Source: JAXHTY01 sp034189225
GTDB taxonomy: Bacteria; Desulfobacterota; Desulfobacteria; Desulfobacterales; Desulfosudaceae
Length of the DNA stretch: 64,000 nt
Direction: 5' to 3'
Assembly (NCBI GenBank): GCA_034189225.1
Contig: JAXHVL010000072.1
Coordinates: 1 to 64,000, forward strand
Positions 1 to 8,483 of this stretch are shown piece by piece. The notes beneath the pieces are model-generated. The model had not been told where the DNA came from. It searched no databases and was given only the letters and a program-made list of their open reading frames with translations. Within the stretch, counting starts at the first letter, position 1. Every line of letters begins with the position of its first letter. A program made the position numbers and the translations under genes.

Positions 1-3
1 CAA

Positions 4-238
4 GATGCTCTCGTAAAAAGTCAAATTTGGGACGACAAAGTAAAAAGTTCAAGATGCGGCGTGCCTATCTTAGTCTCGAGGAATGATCTGTAGGGGCGAA
101 CCTTGTGTTCGCCCGATCAGGGGGCGAACCTTGTGTTCGCCCGATCAGAGGGCGAACACAAGGTTCGCCCCTACACCGTACGTGACATGACGAGAGATGC
201 AGCGCAACACAGATATTGGACTTTTTACGAAGTCGTCA
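4..238. repeat. MITE-like repeat family M1, copy with palindromic insert
   Basis: This is a non-coding element with near-complementary ends. The left end reads GATGCTCTCGTAAAAAGTC and the right end GACTTTTTACGAAGTCGTC. Other copies lie at 23935-24085, 24412-24565, 34850-35012 (left end lost), 59606-59761 (inverted) and 18291-18371 (fragment). Here the central hairpin carries an additional palindromic unit (about 88-177) built on GGGGCGAACCTTGTGTTCGC and its complement, which is absent from the 24.4 and 59.6 kb copies. Nothing else is recognisable in bases 1-318. Confidence 0.8.
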
Positions 239-318
239 AACAAAACAGGGCCTGCGACACATAAGGCCACAAACCCCAATATAATAAAATCACAGGTTAT
301 ATAAAACCATATTGATAA

Positions 319-395
319 TGGTGGGCGCGACAAGACTTGAACTTGTGACCTCTGCCGTGTCGGGGCAGCGCTCTAGCCAGCTGAGCTACGCGCCC
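319..395 (-). tRNA. tRNA-Val (anticodon GAC)
   Basis: A complete cloverleaf can be folded on the minus strand. The acceptor stem GGGCGCG pairs with CGCGCCC, followed by discriminator A and a genomically encoded CCA (319-321). The D arm is GCTCAGCTGGCTAGAGC and the T arm carries GTTCAAGTC. The anticodon stem CTGCC/GGCAG closes the loop CCGACAC, giving anticodon GAC (Val). The residue before the anticodon, position 33, reads C instead of the nearly universal U. Confidence 0.93.
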
Positions 396-533
396 ATATC
401 AATTCAACCTATAATGAAACATGACCCTGCATGCTGTCAAGTGAAAAAACCGTTCACGAGTCAAGCCGTCATCCTTGTGCAAAACGGCTTGATTGGGCTA
501 TAATAAGTTACGAAAATAAACGGAACAGACCCT

Positions 534-1328
534 ATGCCAAACACGCAGCAAGACCCTAAGTTTTCATATTTTTCCGTGATGACCCTCAATGTCCGGTTCG
601 GCCTCGCCGATTCCGGTATTTTCAGCTGGGAAAACCGGAAACCCGCCTTTGAGGAACTCTTCCAGGCCTATCGTCCCGATTTTATCGCCATGCAGGAAAA
701 CAACGATTTTCAGGTGGATTTTTTCAGCACCCTTTTGACGGATTACCAGTATATCGGCAGACGCTCCCCGGCGCCCCGGCGCTGGCAGCATCTGCTCATA
801 TTTTACAAACATCCGTGGGAATGCCGCAAATACGACCGCTTTTTTCTGAGCCCCACCCCCCATGTCCCCAGCCGGATGGCGGACAGTAAATGGCCGCGTC
901 AGTGCGTTATCGGCATTTTCAGAAAAAACGGGTGCCGGGTGATGTGCGTTAACACCCATTTTGACTTTGATACGCATGTTCAGGAAAAAAGCGCCGGCAT
1001 TTTGCTGGATCAGCTTGCGGTTCATTCAGAAAACAGTCTGCCCCAGCTTATCATGGGCGATTTCAACGCCGCCCCAGGCAGTCCCTGCCACCGGGTTTTC
1101 ACCGAACCGGGGCATTACCTGGCCACCCCCTTTACAGATACCTTTTCAGACGATGTCACCGGCACCTTTCACGATTTCACCGGCGAACCGCTCAGCGAAC
1201 GGGTAGATTGGGTCCTTTGCCGGAATCACCTTCGAATCATTGAGAAAGAAATTATCACCCGCCGGTTCGGAAACATCTTTCCCTCGGATCATTTTCCTGT
1301 TTACGTTCGCTTTGCCTGTGACTTATAA
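534..1328 (+). CDS. endonuclease/exonuclease/phosphatase (EEP) family hydrolase
   Basis: The 264-aa product has the layout of the EEP superfamily of metal-dependent phosphodiesterases (DNase I, exonuclease III and sphingomyelinase relatives). An N-terminal MTLNVRFG strand is followed by a QENN motif near residue 54, where the metal-binding Glu is expected. A central NTHFDF carries the active-site His, then MGDFNAAPGS, and a C-terminal PSDHFPVYV provides the catalytic Asp-His. No signal peptide or membrane segment is seen. The actual substrate, whether nucleic acid or a small phosphodiester, cannot be told. The ribosome-binding site before ATG 534 is weak; an internal Met at about residue 17 is an alternative start but would remove little of the fold. 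It is followed by two further plus-strand genes. Confidence 0.85.
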   Translation: MPNTQQDPKFSYFSVMTLNVRFGLADSGIFSWENRKPAFEELFQAYRPDFIAMQENNDFQVDFFSTLLTDYQYIGRRSPAPRRWQHLLIFYKHPWECRKYDRFFLSPTPHVPSRMADSKWPRQCVIGIFRKNGCRVMCVNTHFDFDTHVQEKSAGILLDQLAVHSENSLPQLIMGDFNAAPGSPCHRVFTEPGHYLATPFTDTFSDDVTGTFHDFTGEPLSERVDWVLCRNHLRIIEKEIITRRFGNIFPSDHFPVYVRFACDL

Positions 1329-1382
1329 TCAAGCCAGGCCCTGAAGGGGCCGACTATGATATATTAAAAGACAGGATTTCCC

Positions 1383-2027
1383 ATGTTCTTTATCGGTATT
1401 TACACGGCCCCTGACAACGCTCAGACAGGCCTGGTGATTATTGACAAATTTCTGAAAAACATCAAACACCATTACCGCCTCGTAACGGCATGGGAACCGC
1501 CGCTGGCCGGGATCGAAAAAACCATTGCCGACCATTATAATAATCCATCCTACATGACCCGGAAACGGGTTTTCAGCCAGGACAAGCGTCCCGCAAAGGA
1601 TGTGAATGCCCATCCCACACTGATAATGGCTTCCCTGGACACGGACAAAGGCAGCTGCCGGAAGCTGCGGGATGAACACATTCCTGTTGAATACGTCCGC
1701 GTCACGCAAAACCCGGCAGTTACCATTGAAGAGCCGGGGAAAGCGGGGGTGGGCCGTGATTTCAGCGTTCCGGAAACCGCTTTCGGCGATACGCTTCAAC
1801 AGGTATTGCAACAAAAGCGGCTCTGCGGTCTGGCGGAAAACCTGGAATCAATACCAACGGCGCTTCAGGATTTTCTCTCACAAGCGGTCAATTCCCCTGC
1901 CATCGCCTTCCCCGCGGAGTGGCCGGCCACAGCAAGCGCCCTTGCCGCCATCCTCTGGTTCCGGGAAAACAACCGCTACACCCGAACCTATCGCACAAGT
2001 TCAACCCGCACAAGGAGGTTCGGATGA
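1383..2027 (+). CDS. uncharacterised protein, coupled to glycerophosphodiesterase
   Basis: The 214-aa product is not recognised. It is soluble, with no signal peptide or clear membrane helix, and has a Thr/Arg-rich C-terminus. Its stop overlaps the start of the following glycerophosphodiesterase gene as ATGA, so the two are probably co-transcribed and translationally coupled. The start is ATG 1383, with a modest purine-rich stretch upstream. Codon use resembles its neighbours, and the overlap is the main argument that it is a real gene. No function is proposed. Confidence 0.6.
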   Translation: MFFIGIYTAPDNAQTGLVIIDKFLKNIKHHYRLVTAWEPPLAGIEKTIADHYNNPSYMTRKRVFSQDKRPAKDVNAHPTLIMASLDTDKGSCRKLRDEHIPVEYVRVTQNPAVTIEEPGKAGVGRDFSVPETAFGDTLQQVLQQKRLCGLAENLESIPTALQDFLSQAVNSPAIAFPAEWPATASALAAILWFRENNRYTRTYRTSSTRTRRFG

Positions 2028-2758
2028 AACACCTGACCCGGATATTTCATGAAACGCCCGGGTTGATCTGCTTTGCTCATAGGGGCGCCAGCGGCCATGC
2101 CCCGGAAAACACCATGGCCGCCTTTCAGAAAGCCATTGACCTTGGGGCGGACTGGATTGAGCTGGACGTTTACGCCGTGGAAAATGAACTGGTGGTGATT
2201 CATGATGACCGGCTGGACCGCACCACCTGCGGCAAAGGGAGGGTTACAGAATGCTCGCTTGACTACATTCGAAATCGGGATGCAGGCAATGGGGAAAAAA
2301 TTCCGTTACTGGCCGAAGTCCTGGACCTGGCCGGCGGCCGCATCAAGATCAATATCGAACTCAAGGGTCCCAATACCGCAATACCGGCTATTCGCCTGAT
2401 CGATGGGTATATTGCCGACACCGGCCGTTCGTATGCTGAATTTCTGGTTTCCTCATTTGATTTGAAACAGCTTCAAACCGCCCGGCAGCACTGCCAGGCC
2501 CTCCCCCTGGCCCCCAACATCAAACGCCGGCCCATCTCCTGGAAAAAAATCGCCGGCATCATCAAACCCGCGGCCATCCACATTGATATGGGCCTGGCCT
2601 CCCGGCAACTGATCAATAACATTCACGCCCGTGGCTGGCCGGTGCATGTTTTCACTGCCAACACCCGGCCGGAGATCGAACGCCTGGCCGCAATGGGCGC
2701 AGACGGGGTGTTCACCAATTACCCGGAACTGATCACCGGGGTAAACACCCGACCCTAG
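2024..2758 (+). CDS. glycerophosphodiester phosphodiesterase
   Basis: The enzyme would hydrolyse glycerophosphodiesters to an alcohol and sn-glycerol 3-phosphate. The 244-aa product is a single GDPD TIM-barrel domain. It has the N-terminal HRGASGHAPENT signature (His-Arg, then Glu-Asn), followed by ELDVY and the second catalytic His in VIHDDRLDRTT. Later come the NIELKGP strand and a C-terminal MGADGVFTNYPE motif. The start is ATG 2024, because it has an AGGAGG ribosome-binding site at 2013-2018 and overlaps the previous stop by four bases. A longer reading frame from 1919 exists but lacks that support. No signal peptide is visible, so a cytoplasmic enzyme is likely. Confidence 0.93.
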   Translation: MKHLTRIFHETPGLICFAHRGASGHAPENTMAAFQKAIDLGADWIELDVYAVENELVVIHDDRLDRTTCGKGRVTECSLDYIRNRDAGNGEKIPLLAEVLDLAGGRIKINIELKGPNTAIPAIRLIDGYIADTGRSYAEFLVSSFDLKQLQTARQHCQALPLAPNIKRRPISWKKIAGIIKPAAIHIDMGLASRQLINNIHARGWPVHVFTANTRPEIERLAAMGADGVFTNYPELITGVNTRP

Positions 2759-2759
2759 A

Positions 2760-3254
2760 GGAACCGGTTTTGGTTACCCCAGACGAAGGACACGAAGATA
2801 TATGCACCGAATAGATGCCCGGAGCACTCCGGTATCTGTTTCCCTCGCCGGAAAAACCGTTCCTGCGAGGGTAGCCGAAGAACAAGCTGCGGGGCGCCCT
2901 TTCTTTTGCATACTTTTCTTTGACGGCTTCGTAAAAAGCTTCCAACCCCGCCGCGGCGGTATTAATGCAGAAAGGAACTTCGGGCCGGTGGCATCATTTT
3001 TTGCCGTCATTGCTTCTTGATTATTGATTAAATATCCGCACTTTATATTTGTTATCCTCTCGCCAAGCCGCCAAGATCGCCAAGAATATTCTTTTCATTC
3101 TCTGCGGTCTTTGCGTCTTTGCGAGAGGCAACTTTTTCTCAAATTGGCAAATTAAGTTCCTTGGAAGTACCATATAATAGCTGTATAAAAGACAATCCAA
3201 GTGTACGTTCTTTCCTGCAAAAACACCGCGGCGGTGTTGAAACGAGAAAAAGGA
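2760..3254. repeat. intergenic mosaic of dispersed repeats (R2 copy A and other modules)
   Basis: There is no gene here. Bases 2848-2925 match 58681-58757 closely. Bases 2926-3170 are the reverse complement of 18368-18625, and part of them also matches 6203-6372 inverted. Bases 3180-3245 resemble modules at 24110-24185 and 35205-35275. The modules occur in different combinations at each site, so this looks like repeats inserted beside repeats. Confidence 0.75.
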
Positions 3255-5495
3255 TCACTGTACCACTTTTTTCCGGTACAGCCGAAGGCTGTTGGTCACC
3301 ACGGAGATACTGCTCATGGCCATGGCCAGCGCGGCGAGCATGGGATGGAGCTGACGCAGCAGCATGGGCAGAAACGCCAGTGAATACAGGACACCGGCCG
3401 CAACCGGAATAAGAACGATATTATAGCAGAAGGCCCAGAAAAGATTCTGGCGAATGGTCCGCATGGTATCCCGGCTGATGGCAATGGCCCGGGAAACGCC
3501 GTCGGGCTTGCCGCTGGACAGAATAATATCCGCGGTTTCGATGGCCACATCCGTGCCCGTGCCGATGGCGATACCCACATCGGCCTGGGCCAGGGCCGGC
3601 GCATCGTTGATACCGTCGCCCACCATGGCCACTTTTGCGCCCTCATCCTGAAGCGCTTTTATTTCCCGGGTTTTTTCATCCGGCCGCACATCGGCCCGGA
3701 CCATATCGATATTGACGGCGGCGGCGATCTTCTCCGCCGTTTCCCTGTTGTCGCCGGTCAGCATGACCACGGTGAGCCCGAAATCCTGAAGCTGACGTAC
3801 CGCGCCCGCAGACTCCGGCTTTAACTGATCAGATACGCTGATCAGGCCCCATGCCCGGTCATCCACAAAAACGGCCATGACGGTTTTACCCTCGGTTCGG
3901 AACCGGTCCGCGGCGTCCGCCAACGGCGCATCCAGCAAATGATCAAACCAGCCGGGCTTGCCCACCTTTACAGAGCGATCATCAACAACAGCAGACACCC
4001 CCATGCCGCTCACCGCCCTGAAATCACGGGGGTCCACCAGATCAATATTGCGCTCCATCCCTTCACTGACAATGGCCCGGCCCACGGGATGTTCAGAGCC
4101 TTTTTCGGCGGAGGCGGCCAACCGGATCAAGGCCGCTTCAGATTCACAATTTTCCCCGTAACAGAAAACATCGGCCACGGACGGCCGGCCCTGGGTAATG
4201 GTGCCGGTCTTGTCAAAAACGATGGTGTCGATGCGGGCGGCGGCTTCGATGCCATCGCCCCTGCGGAACAATACGCCGTTTTCCGCACCTTTGCCAGTGC
4301 CGGCCATGATGGCCGTGGGCGTGGCAAGGCCAAGAGCGCAGGGGCAGGCAATCACCAAAACCGCCACCAGGCGGATCATTGCGGTAACGAAATCGCCGGT
4401 AACGCCCCACCAGACACCGAAAGTGATGAAGGCGATAACGATGACGGCGGGAACAAATACGGCCGCCACCCGATCGGCCAGGGCCTGGATGGGGGCCTTG
4501 CTGCCCTGGGCCTCCTGAACCATTTTAATGATCTGGGCCAGCACGGTATCCCGCCCCACGGCTGCGGCCCTGAACTTTACATAGCCGTGGCCGTTGATGG
4601 TACCGCCCACCACTTTATCGCCCGGCGCTTTATCAACGGGAATAGGTTCACCGGTAAGCATGGATTCATCCAGTGCGGTTTCGCCTTCAGTGATTTCACC
4701 GTCCACGGGAATGCGCTCGCCGGGCTTTACCGCGATAATGTCGCCGATGGCCACATCATTGACATCGATTTCCGTTTCGCCGTCGTCCCGGATTAGGATG
4801 GCGGTTTGCGGCCTAAGGCCGGCCAGCTTTTTGATGGCCCCGCCGGTCCGTCCCTTGGTGCGGGCCTCCAGCATCTTGCCCAGCTTGATCAGGGTGATAA
4901 TCACCGCAGCGGTCTCAAAATAGACATGGTCCCCGAGCACGGGAAAGAGCATCACAGCGATGGAATAGACGTATGCCACGGAGGACCCCATGGCCACCAG
5001 CACGTCCATGTTGGCGCTTTTGTTGACGAGACTCTTGATGCCTCCGGTATAATAATCCCAGCCCGTGTAAAACTGCACCGGCGTGGCCAGGGCAAAAAAC
5101 AGCCAGTTGACCCACGCGGCATGCGCCCACGCACCGAAAATGCCGAAATCCCGGCCCATGCTGAGCACAAACAGGGGCAGGGTGAAAACGGCGCCGATGA
5201 TGAACTTTCGGGTCTGATCACGGATTTCCGCATCTCGCGCCCGGGTCTCGGCATCCCCGGCTTCATCGGACTCATCAAACACCATGGCCCCGTATCCGGC
5301 CTTTTCCACGGCCGCAATGATCTGGTCCACGGAAAGGTTGTCCGGATCGTAAGACACCGTGGCCCGTTCCGTGGCAAAATTGACGGCCGCCTCATTCACG
5401 CCCCCGGTTTTTTTATTCAGGGCGCGCTCGATATTGGCGGCGCAATTGGCACAGGTCATGCCCGTGACCGAAAGTGTGACATTGTCTTCTGCCAT
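3255..5495 (-). CDS. copA: copper-exporting P1B-type ATPase
   Basis: The 746-aa pump would export monovalent copper across the inner membrane using ATP. One N-terminal heavy-metal-associated domain carries GMTCANCAAN (residues about 12-21). The membrane part has the CPC metal-translocation motif (about residue 383). Cytoplasmic motifs are TGEP in the actuator domain, the phosphorylated Asp in DKTGTIT (about 427), a SEHPVG nucleotide-binding motif and GDGINDAPAL (about 627). Length and domain order are normal for CopA with a single HMA. It lies 52 bp downstream of copZ on the same strand and probably shares its transcript. Silver is a possible additional substrate. Confidence 0.96.
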   Translation of the reverse strand: MAEDNVTLSVTGMTCANCAANIERALNKKTGGVNEAAVNFATERATVSYDPDNLSVDQIIAAVEKAGYGAMVFDESDEAGDAETRARDAEIRDQTRKFIIGAVFTLPLFVLSMGRDFGIFGAWAHAAWVNWLFFALATPVQFYTGWDYYTGGIKSLVNKSANMDVLVAMGSSVAYVYSIAVMLFPVLGDHVYFETAAVIITLIKLGKMLEARTKGRTGGAIKKLAGLRPQTAILIRDDGETEIDVNDVAIGDIIAVKPGERIPVDGEITEGETALDESMLTGEPIPVDKAPGDKVVGGTINGHGYVKFRAAAVGRDTVLAQIIKMVQEAQGSKAPIQALADRVAAVFVPAVIVIAFITFGVWWGVTGDFVTAMIRLVAVLVIACPCALGLATPTAIMAGTGKGAENGVLFRRGDGIEAAARIDTIVFDKTGTITQGRPSVADVFCYGENCESEAALIRLAASAEKGSEHPVGRAIVSEGMERNIDLVDPRDFRAVSGMGVSAVVDDRSVKVGKPGWFDHLLDAPLADAADRFRTEGKTVMAVFVDDRAWGLISVSDQLKPESAGAVRQLQDFGLTVVMLTGDNRETAEKIAAAVNIDMVRADVRPDEKTREIKALQDEGAKVAMVGDGINDAPALAQADVGIAIGTGTDVAIETADIILSSGKPDGVSRAIAISRDTMRTIRQNLFWAFCYNIVLIPVAAGVLYSLAFLPMLLRQLHPMLAALAMAMSSISVVTNSLRLYRKKVVQ

Positions 5496-5547
5496 CCCGT
5501 TTCACCCTATACCATGGCGCTGCGTGCCATGTCTCGACGGTTGCCGG

Positions 5548-5751
5548 CTATTGGGCCGGATAGTTGATTTCCTTGAGGGTTTCCTTGATCTTGTCCAGCG
5601 ATGCGGGCGCATCCCATGAAACGGTCACGGTCTTGTCGTCCACATTGCCGTCCACCTCTGAAACCCCTTCCAGTTCACTCAATTCATTCTTGATGGTCAT
5701 GGTGCAATGACCGCATGAAATATTGGCTATTTTAAGTGTCTGTTTTTCCAT
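5548..5751 (-). CDS. copZ: CopZ-like copper chaperone (single HMA domain)
   Basis: This 67-aa protein consists of one heavy-metal-associated domain. The metal-binding Cys pair is in NISCGHC near residues 10-16, where the more usual T-C-x-x-C has Ile-Ser before the first Cys. It would carry Cu(I) to CopA. The start is ATG 5751 because AGGAGGTGATC lies just upstream (5758-5764 on the plus strand). An 11-residue longer frame exists but has no ribosome-binding site. The order chaperone-then-pump, and the small upstream membrane ORF, suggest one copper-efflux operon driven from the promoter near 6000. Confidence 0.9.
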   Translation of the reverse strand: MEKQTLKIANISCGHCTMTIKNELSELEGVSEVDGNVDDKTVTVSWDAPASLDKIKETLKEINYPAQ

Positions 5752-5851
5752 TTTGATCACCTCCTGTGCGGGTTTGTTCAGCATTGCCGGCGGCTGCCGA
5801 CGCTTTTTTGTCTGCTTCCTTTTTGTCTGTCACCTGACAGGCATTCCGCAT

Positions 5852-5941
5852 TCATGTGGAAATGCCCAGCCTGGGCAGAATCACCAGTTGCATAAGAAAA
5901 TAAACGGCAATTACGATTGCCAGCAGCATCAATGATTTCAT
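5852..5941 (-). CDS. 29-aa single-span membrane peptide in the cop operon
   Basis: This is a 30-codon reading frame with a strong ribosome-binding site (AAGGAG, eight bases before ATG 5941) and a promoter just upstream. The peptide is almost entirely hydrophobic from residues 4 to 24, starting MKSLMLLAIVIAV and ending PRLGIST, so it would be a single membrane helix with a short C-terminal tail. It is 100 bp upstream of copZ and on the same strand. No family is recognised. It could be a small membrane protein acting with CopA, or merely a leader peptide. The good Shine-Dalgarno and placement make it worth keeping. Confidence 0.6.
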   Translation of the reverse strand: MKSLMLLAIVIAVYFLMQLVILPRLGIST

Positions 5942-5977
5942 CTTCTTTTCTCCTTGTTGTAAACGCGTATACATCGT

Positions 5978-6006
5978 ATCTTAAAACTTCTATTACATGT
6001 AATCAA
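5978..6006 (-). promoter_or_regulatory. sigma-70-type promoter of the cop operon
   Basis: On the minus strand, TTGATT (6001-6006) and TAAGAT (5978-5983) are separated by exactly 17 bp, 37 bp upstream of the small ORF's start. This is the only good promoter-like pair before the operon. Confidence 0.65.
5992..6003. promoter_or_regulatory. palindromic candidate copper operator
   Basis: The perfect 12-bp palindrome ATTACATGTAAT overlaps the -35 element and spacer of the cop promoter, where a repressor or MerR-type activator would bind. It resembles the CopY cop box (TACAnnTGTA) but lacks the two central bases. No regulator gene is adjacent. Confidence 0.4.
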
Positions 6007-6202
6007 GAAACATGCCGGCCTTCATAAGCCCCGGTATTTCATGCGTTGATTGGGGGCGAGGTTAAGGTGCAGGCAGAACGAGATATATTTTATCGCAGAT
6101 CAGGGTGGGTTTGCAAGTGTGTCTTTTTGAAACAAATGTGTATCATATTGGCGCCTTCCATCTTCAGTGATCCATCGGTGCCATCAACAGTGAACGAAAA
6201 AC

Positions 6203-6372
6203 CTTCCAAGGAACTTAATTTGCCAATTTGAGAAAAAGTTGCCTCTCGCAAAGACGCAAAGATCGCAGAGAATGAAAAGAATATTCTTGGCGATCTTGGC
6301 GGCTTGGCGAGAGAATAACAAATATAAAGTGCTGATATTTAATCAATAATCAAGAAGCAATGACGGCAAAAA
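6203..6372. repeat. dispersed repeat R2, copy B
   Basis: About 170 bp match 18368-18540 in the same orientation and 2992-3170 in the opposite orientation. With copy A it forms an inverted pair flanking the copper operon. The rest of 6010-6536 shows no convincing gene. Confidence 0.8.
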
Positions 6373-6536
6373 CAACGACAAATCCGCCTGGTCCTGTAAT
6401 GTCCTGTTCGGGGCCGGATGGACCGTGTCGTTTATGCCAGAGATACGGCCAGTCAGGTCAATTCAGGTTGGACTATAATCGAGAATAAAGAGAAGTGTTG
6501 TTCTATTACAATCTTATGATCCGTCATAGATAGCAA

Positions 6537-7235
6537 CTAAGGCGCATCAGCCTTGAACTGGCTCAGGCCGCCCATGATGAAATCCACTGCATCCCGGCCG
6601 ATGGTTGAAAGCTCTTCAGGCGCGATGTCGTCAGCCCACATGAGGTACTGATAAGCCACCCGTTCATAGATCCCAAGAATACCCACGGTCACCACCCGGG
6701 CGGAGCGCGAACTCTTAAAAGACAGGCCCAGGCTTTCACTGACGGCCAGTAGGGCGGTATGCACATCCTCGGTGAGTTTTTTCAGCATGGTCCGGCGAGA
6801 CTCCTCCAGCACCCGGCTCTGGCCAACGGATTCCTTGAAAACGAACGCCACCTTTTCCGAATGCTTGATGCAGAATTCCTCGTAAAAGGCAATGCCGGCG
6901 GCCTCAAACCCGGCTTCCGGCGTATCGGCCTCCCGAAAGGCTTTGCCCAGGATATGGCGCAGCGTGCGAACGCCTTCGGAAAAGAGCTGAAGCAGGATAT
7001 CTTCCTTGTTTTTGAAATAAAAATAAACCGTTCCAACGGACACTTCAGCGCGGTCGGCGATATTTTCCACGCTGGTGCAGTGATATCCCTGCTTTATAAA
7101 CAAATGTTCCGCGGCCCGGAGAATGGTTTCATGTCGCTGTTCCTTCTCACGCATCCGCCGCTTGGCGCTGGGCGAAAGCGCCCGGGGGTCCGTGGTTTTG
7201 GTTGCGTTTTTTCCGGCCATCTGGTGCTGCCTCAT
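6537..7235 (-). CDS. TetR/AcrR-family transcriptional regulator
   Basis: The 232-aa product has an N-terminal TetR helix-turn-helix (about residues 35-80) around ILRAAEHLFIKQGY, then ENIADRAEVSVGTVYFYFKN, which is the standard recognition-helix signature. The variable C-terminal ligand domain has no recognisable signature. TetR proteins of this size next to acyl-CoA dehydrogenase genes often sense acyl-CoAs. The neighbours (acyl-CoA dehydrogenase, carboxylase operon) and the FadR-like operator at 19.4 kb make that plausible but unproven. An inverted repeat upstream (7256-7294) suggests autoregulation. The start could also be the Met at residue 6. Confidence 0.88.
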   Translation of the reverse strand: MRQHQMAGKNATKTTDPRALSPSAKRRMREKEQRHETILRAAEHLFIKQGYHCTSVENIADRAEVSVGTVYFYFKNKEDILLQLFSEGVRTLRHILGKAFREADTPEAGFEAAGIAFYEEFCIKHSEKVAFVFKESVGQSRVLEESRRTMLKKLTEDVHTALLAVSESLGLSFKSSRSARVVTVGILGIYERVAYQYLMWADDIAPEELSTIGRDAVDFIMGGLSQFKADAP

Positions 7236-7255
7236 AAGGAACTCATTTCAAAACC

Positions 7256-7294
7256 GAAATCGTTGGGTTATATCCCAATTTGAATAGCGATTTC
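7256..7294. promoter_or_regulatory. candidate TetR operator upstream of its own gene
   Basis: The arms GAAATCG (7256-7262) and CGATTTC (7288-7294) enclose a second near-palindrome, TTGGGTTATATCCCAA (7263-7278). The placement just upstream of the tetR start suits autorepression. The two symmetries are not concentric, so which is bound is unclear. Confidence 0.4.
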
Positions 7295-7343
7295 AAAGCC
7301 ATCATACACGAATGCCCGTCAAAACGCAATCACCGGCCGCCTG

Positions 7344-8483
7344 TTAAAACCCGGCCATCTTGGTGATGATCTCGCACATGATCTCGTTGGCGCCCCCGCC
7401 AATGGAAATCAGCCGGGCATCCCGAAAGGCCCTGGAAATCTTCATCTCTTCCATGAGGCCCATGCCGCCGAACATCTGAAGGCAGCCGTCCGTGACCTTG
7501 TTGATCAGCTGGCCGGCCAGCAGCTTGGCCATGGAAATCTCCTTGGTGGCATCCTGCTTTTCCATCTTCATGCGCACGATATGATAGGTGAGCTGCTTGA
7601 GGCTTTCGGTCTCGGACAGCCACTGGGCCAGCCGGTGCCGCAGCACCTGCTTTGCGATGAGGGGCTTGCCGAACGCCACCCGCCCCCGCAGGTATTCCAC
7701 CGTCTCGTTGATGATTTTTTCCGCGACCACATAACTCATGGGAAGGGCGCTGAACCGTTCATGCTGAAACTGCATCATCTGGTGAATAAACCCCTCGTTT
7801 TCCACACCGATCAGGTTTTCCGCCGGAATCTTCATGTTGTCGAAATAGAGTTCCGCGGTATCGCTGCTTCGCATCCCGATCTTTTCAAGCTTACGGCTTA
7901 CGGAAAAGCCGGGCAGATGGGTGGGCACCACGAAAAGACTGAAGGAATGATACCCCGGTTCATCGCTGGTCCGGGCCAGCAGTGTCAGAAAATCGGCCTG
8001 GGTGCCGTTGGTGATATAGGTCTTGGAGCCGTTAAGGATGTAATGTTCCCCCTCCCGCGTGGCCATGGTTTTGATGGCCGCCACATCAGAGCCGGCATCG
8101 GGCTCCGTTACAGCGATGGCGGCCACCATATCGCCGGTAACGGCGGGCTTGAGATAGGTCTCCTTGAGGTATTCACTGCCGAATTCGTCGATGGCCGGCG
8201 TGGCCATGTTGGTCTGGACGGCAACGGCCATGGGAACGCCCCCGCAATCGATGCGTGCCATTTCCTCCAGCATAACGGTTTCGTACCAGTAATCCAGGCC
8301 TTCGCCCCCGTACTTGGGGTCGTACCGGATACCCAGGAACCCCAGGTCCCCCATTTTTTTAAAAATCTCGTGCAGCGGGGCGATGCCCGCTTCTTCCCAC
8401 TCGTCGACCCGCGGGTTGATTTCCCGGCCCACAAAATCCCGAACCGCCCGCCTCACCTGTTCGTGCTCCTTTATAAAATACAT
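7344..8483 (-). CDS. acyl-CoA dehydrogenase
   Basis: This 379-aa flavoprotein would oxidise an acyl-CoA to the trans-2-enoyl-CoA and pass electrons to ETF. Length and motifs fit the family: AVTEPDAGSD and NGSKTYITNG in the middle domain, and a C-terminal GGMGLMEEMKISRAFRDA helix. The usual Glu of the short/medium-chain YEG motif is replaced, giving GGGANEIM. A Glu in QHERF lies where isovaleryl-CoA and long-chain dehydrogenases keep their base. That points to an isovaleryl- or citronellyl-CoA-like enzyme, matching the carboxylase/AtuA operon upstream. It starts at ATG 8483 after a clear AGGAG. The 332 bp upstream are repeats, so it may be transcribed separately from that operon. Confidence 0.93.
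   Translation of the reverse strand: MYFIKEHEQVRRAVRDFVGREINPRVDEWEEAGIAPLHEIFKKMGDLGFLGIRYDPKYGGEGLDYWYETVMLEEMARIDCGGVPMAVAVQTNMATPAIDEFGSEYLKETYLKPAVTGDMVAAIAVTEPDAGSDVAAIKTMATREGEHYILNGSKTYITNGTQADFLTLLARTSDEPGYHSFSLFVVPTHLPGFSVSRKLEKIGMRSSDTAELYFDNMKIPAENLIGVENEGFIHQMMQFQHERFSALPMSYVVAEKIINETVEYLRGRVAFGKPLIAKQVLRHRLAQWLSETESLKQLTYHIVRMKMEKQDATKEISMAKLLAGQLINKVTDGCLQMFGGMGLMEEMKISRAFRDARLISIGGGANEIMCEIITKMAGF

Noticed and set aside
3939..4796. 285-codon plus-strand frame opposite copA
   Set aside because: It is the antisense of a clearly coding P-type ATPase and shows no protein-like motifs.
5723..5851. 39-codon minus-strand frame beginning right after the 29-aa ORF
   Set aside because: It overlaps the copZ ribosome-binding site and start in another frame and has a charged, low-complexity translation; kept only as a remote possibility of a coupling leader.
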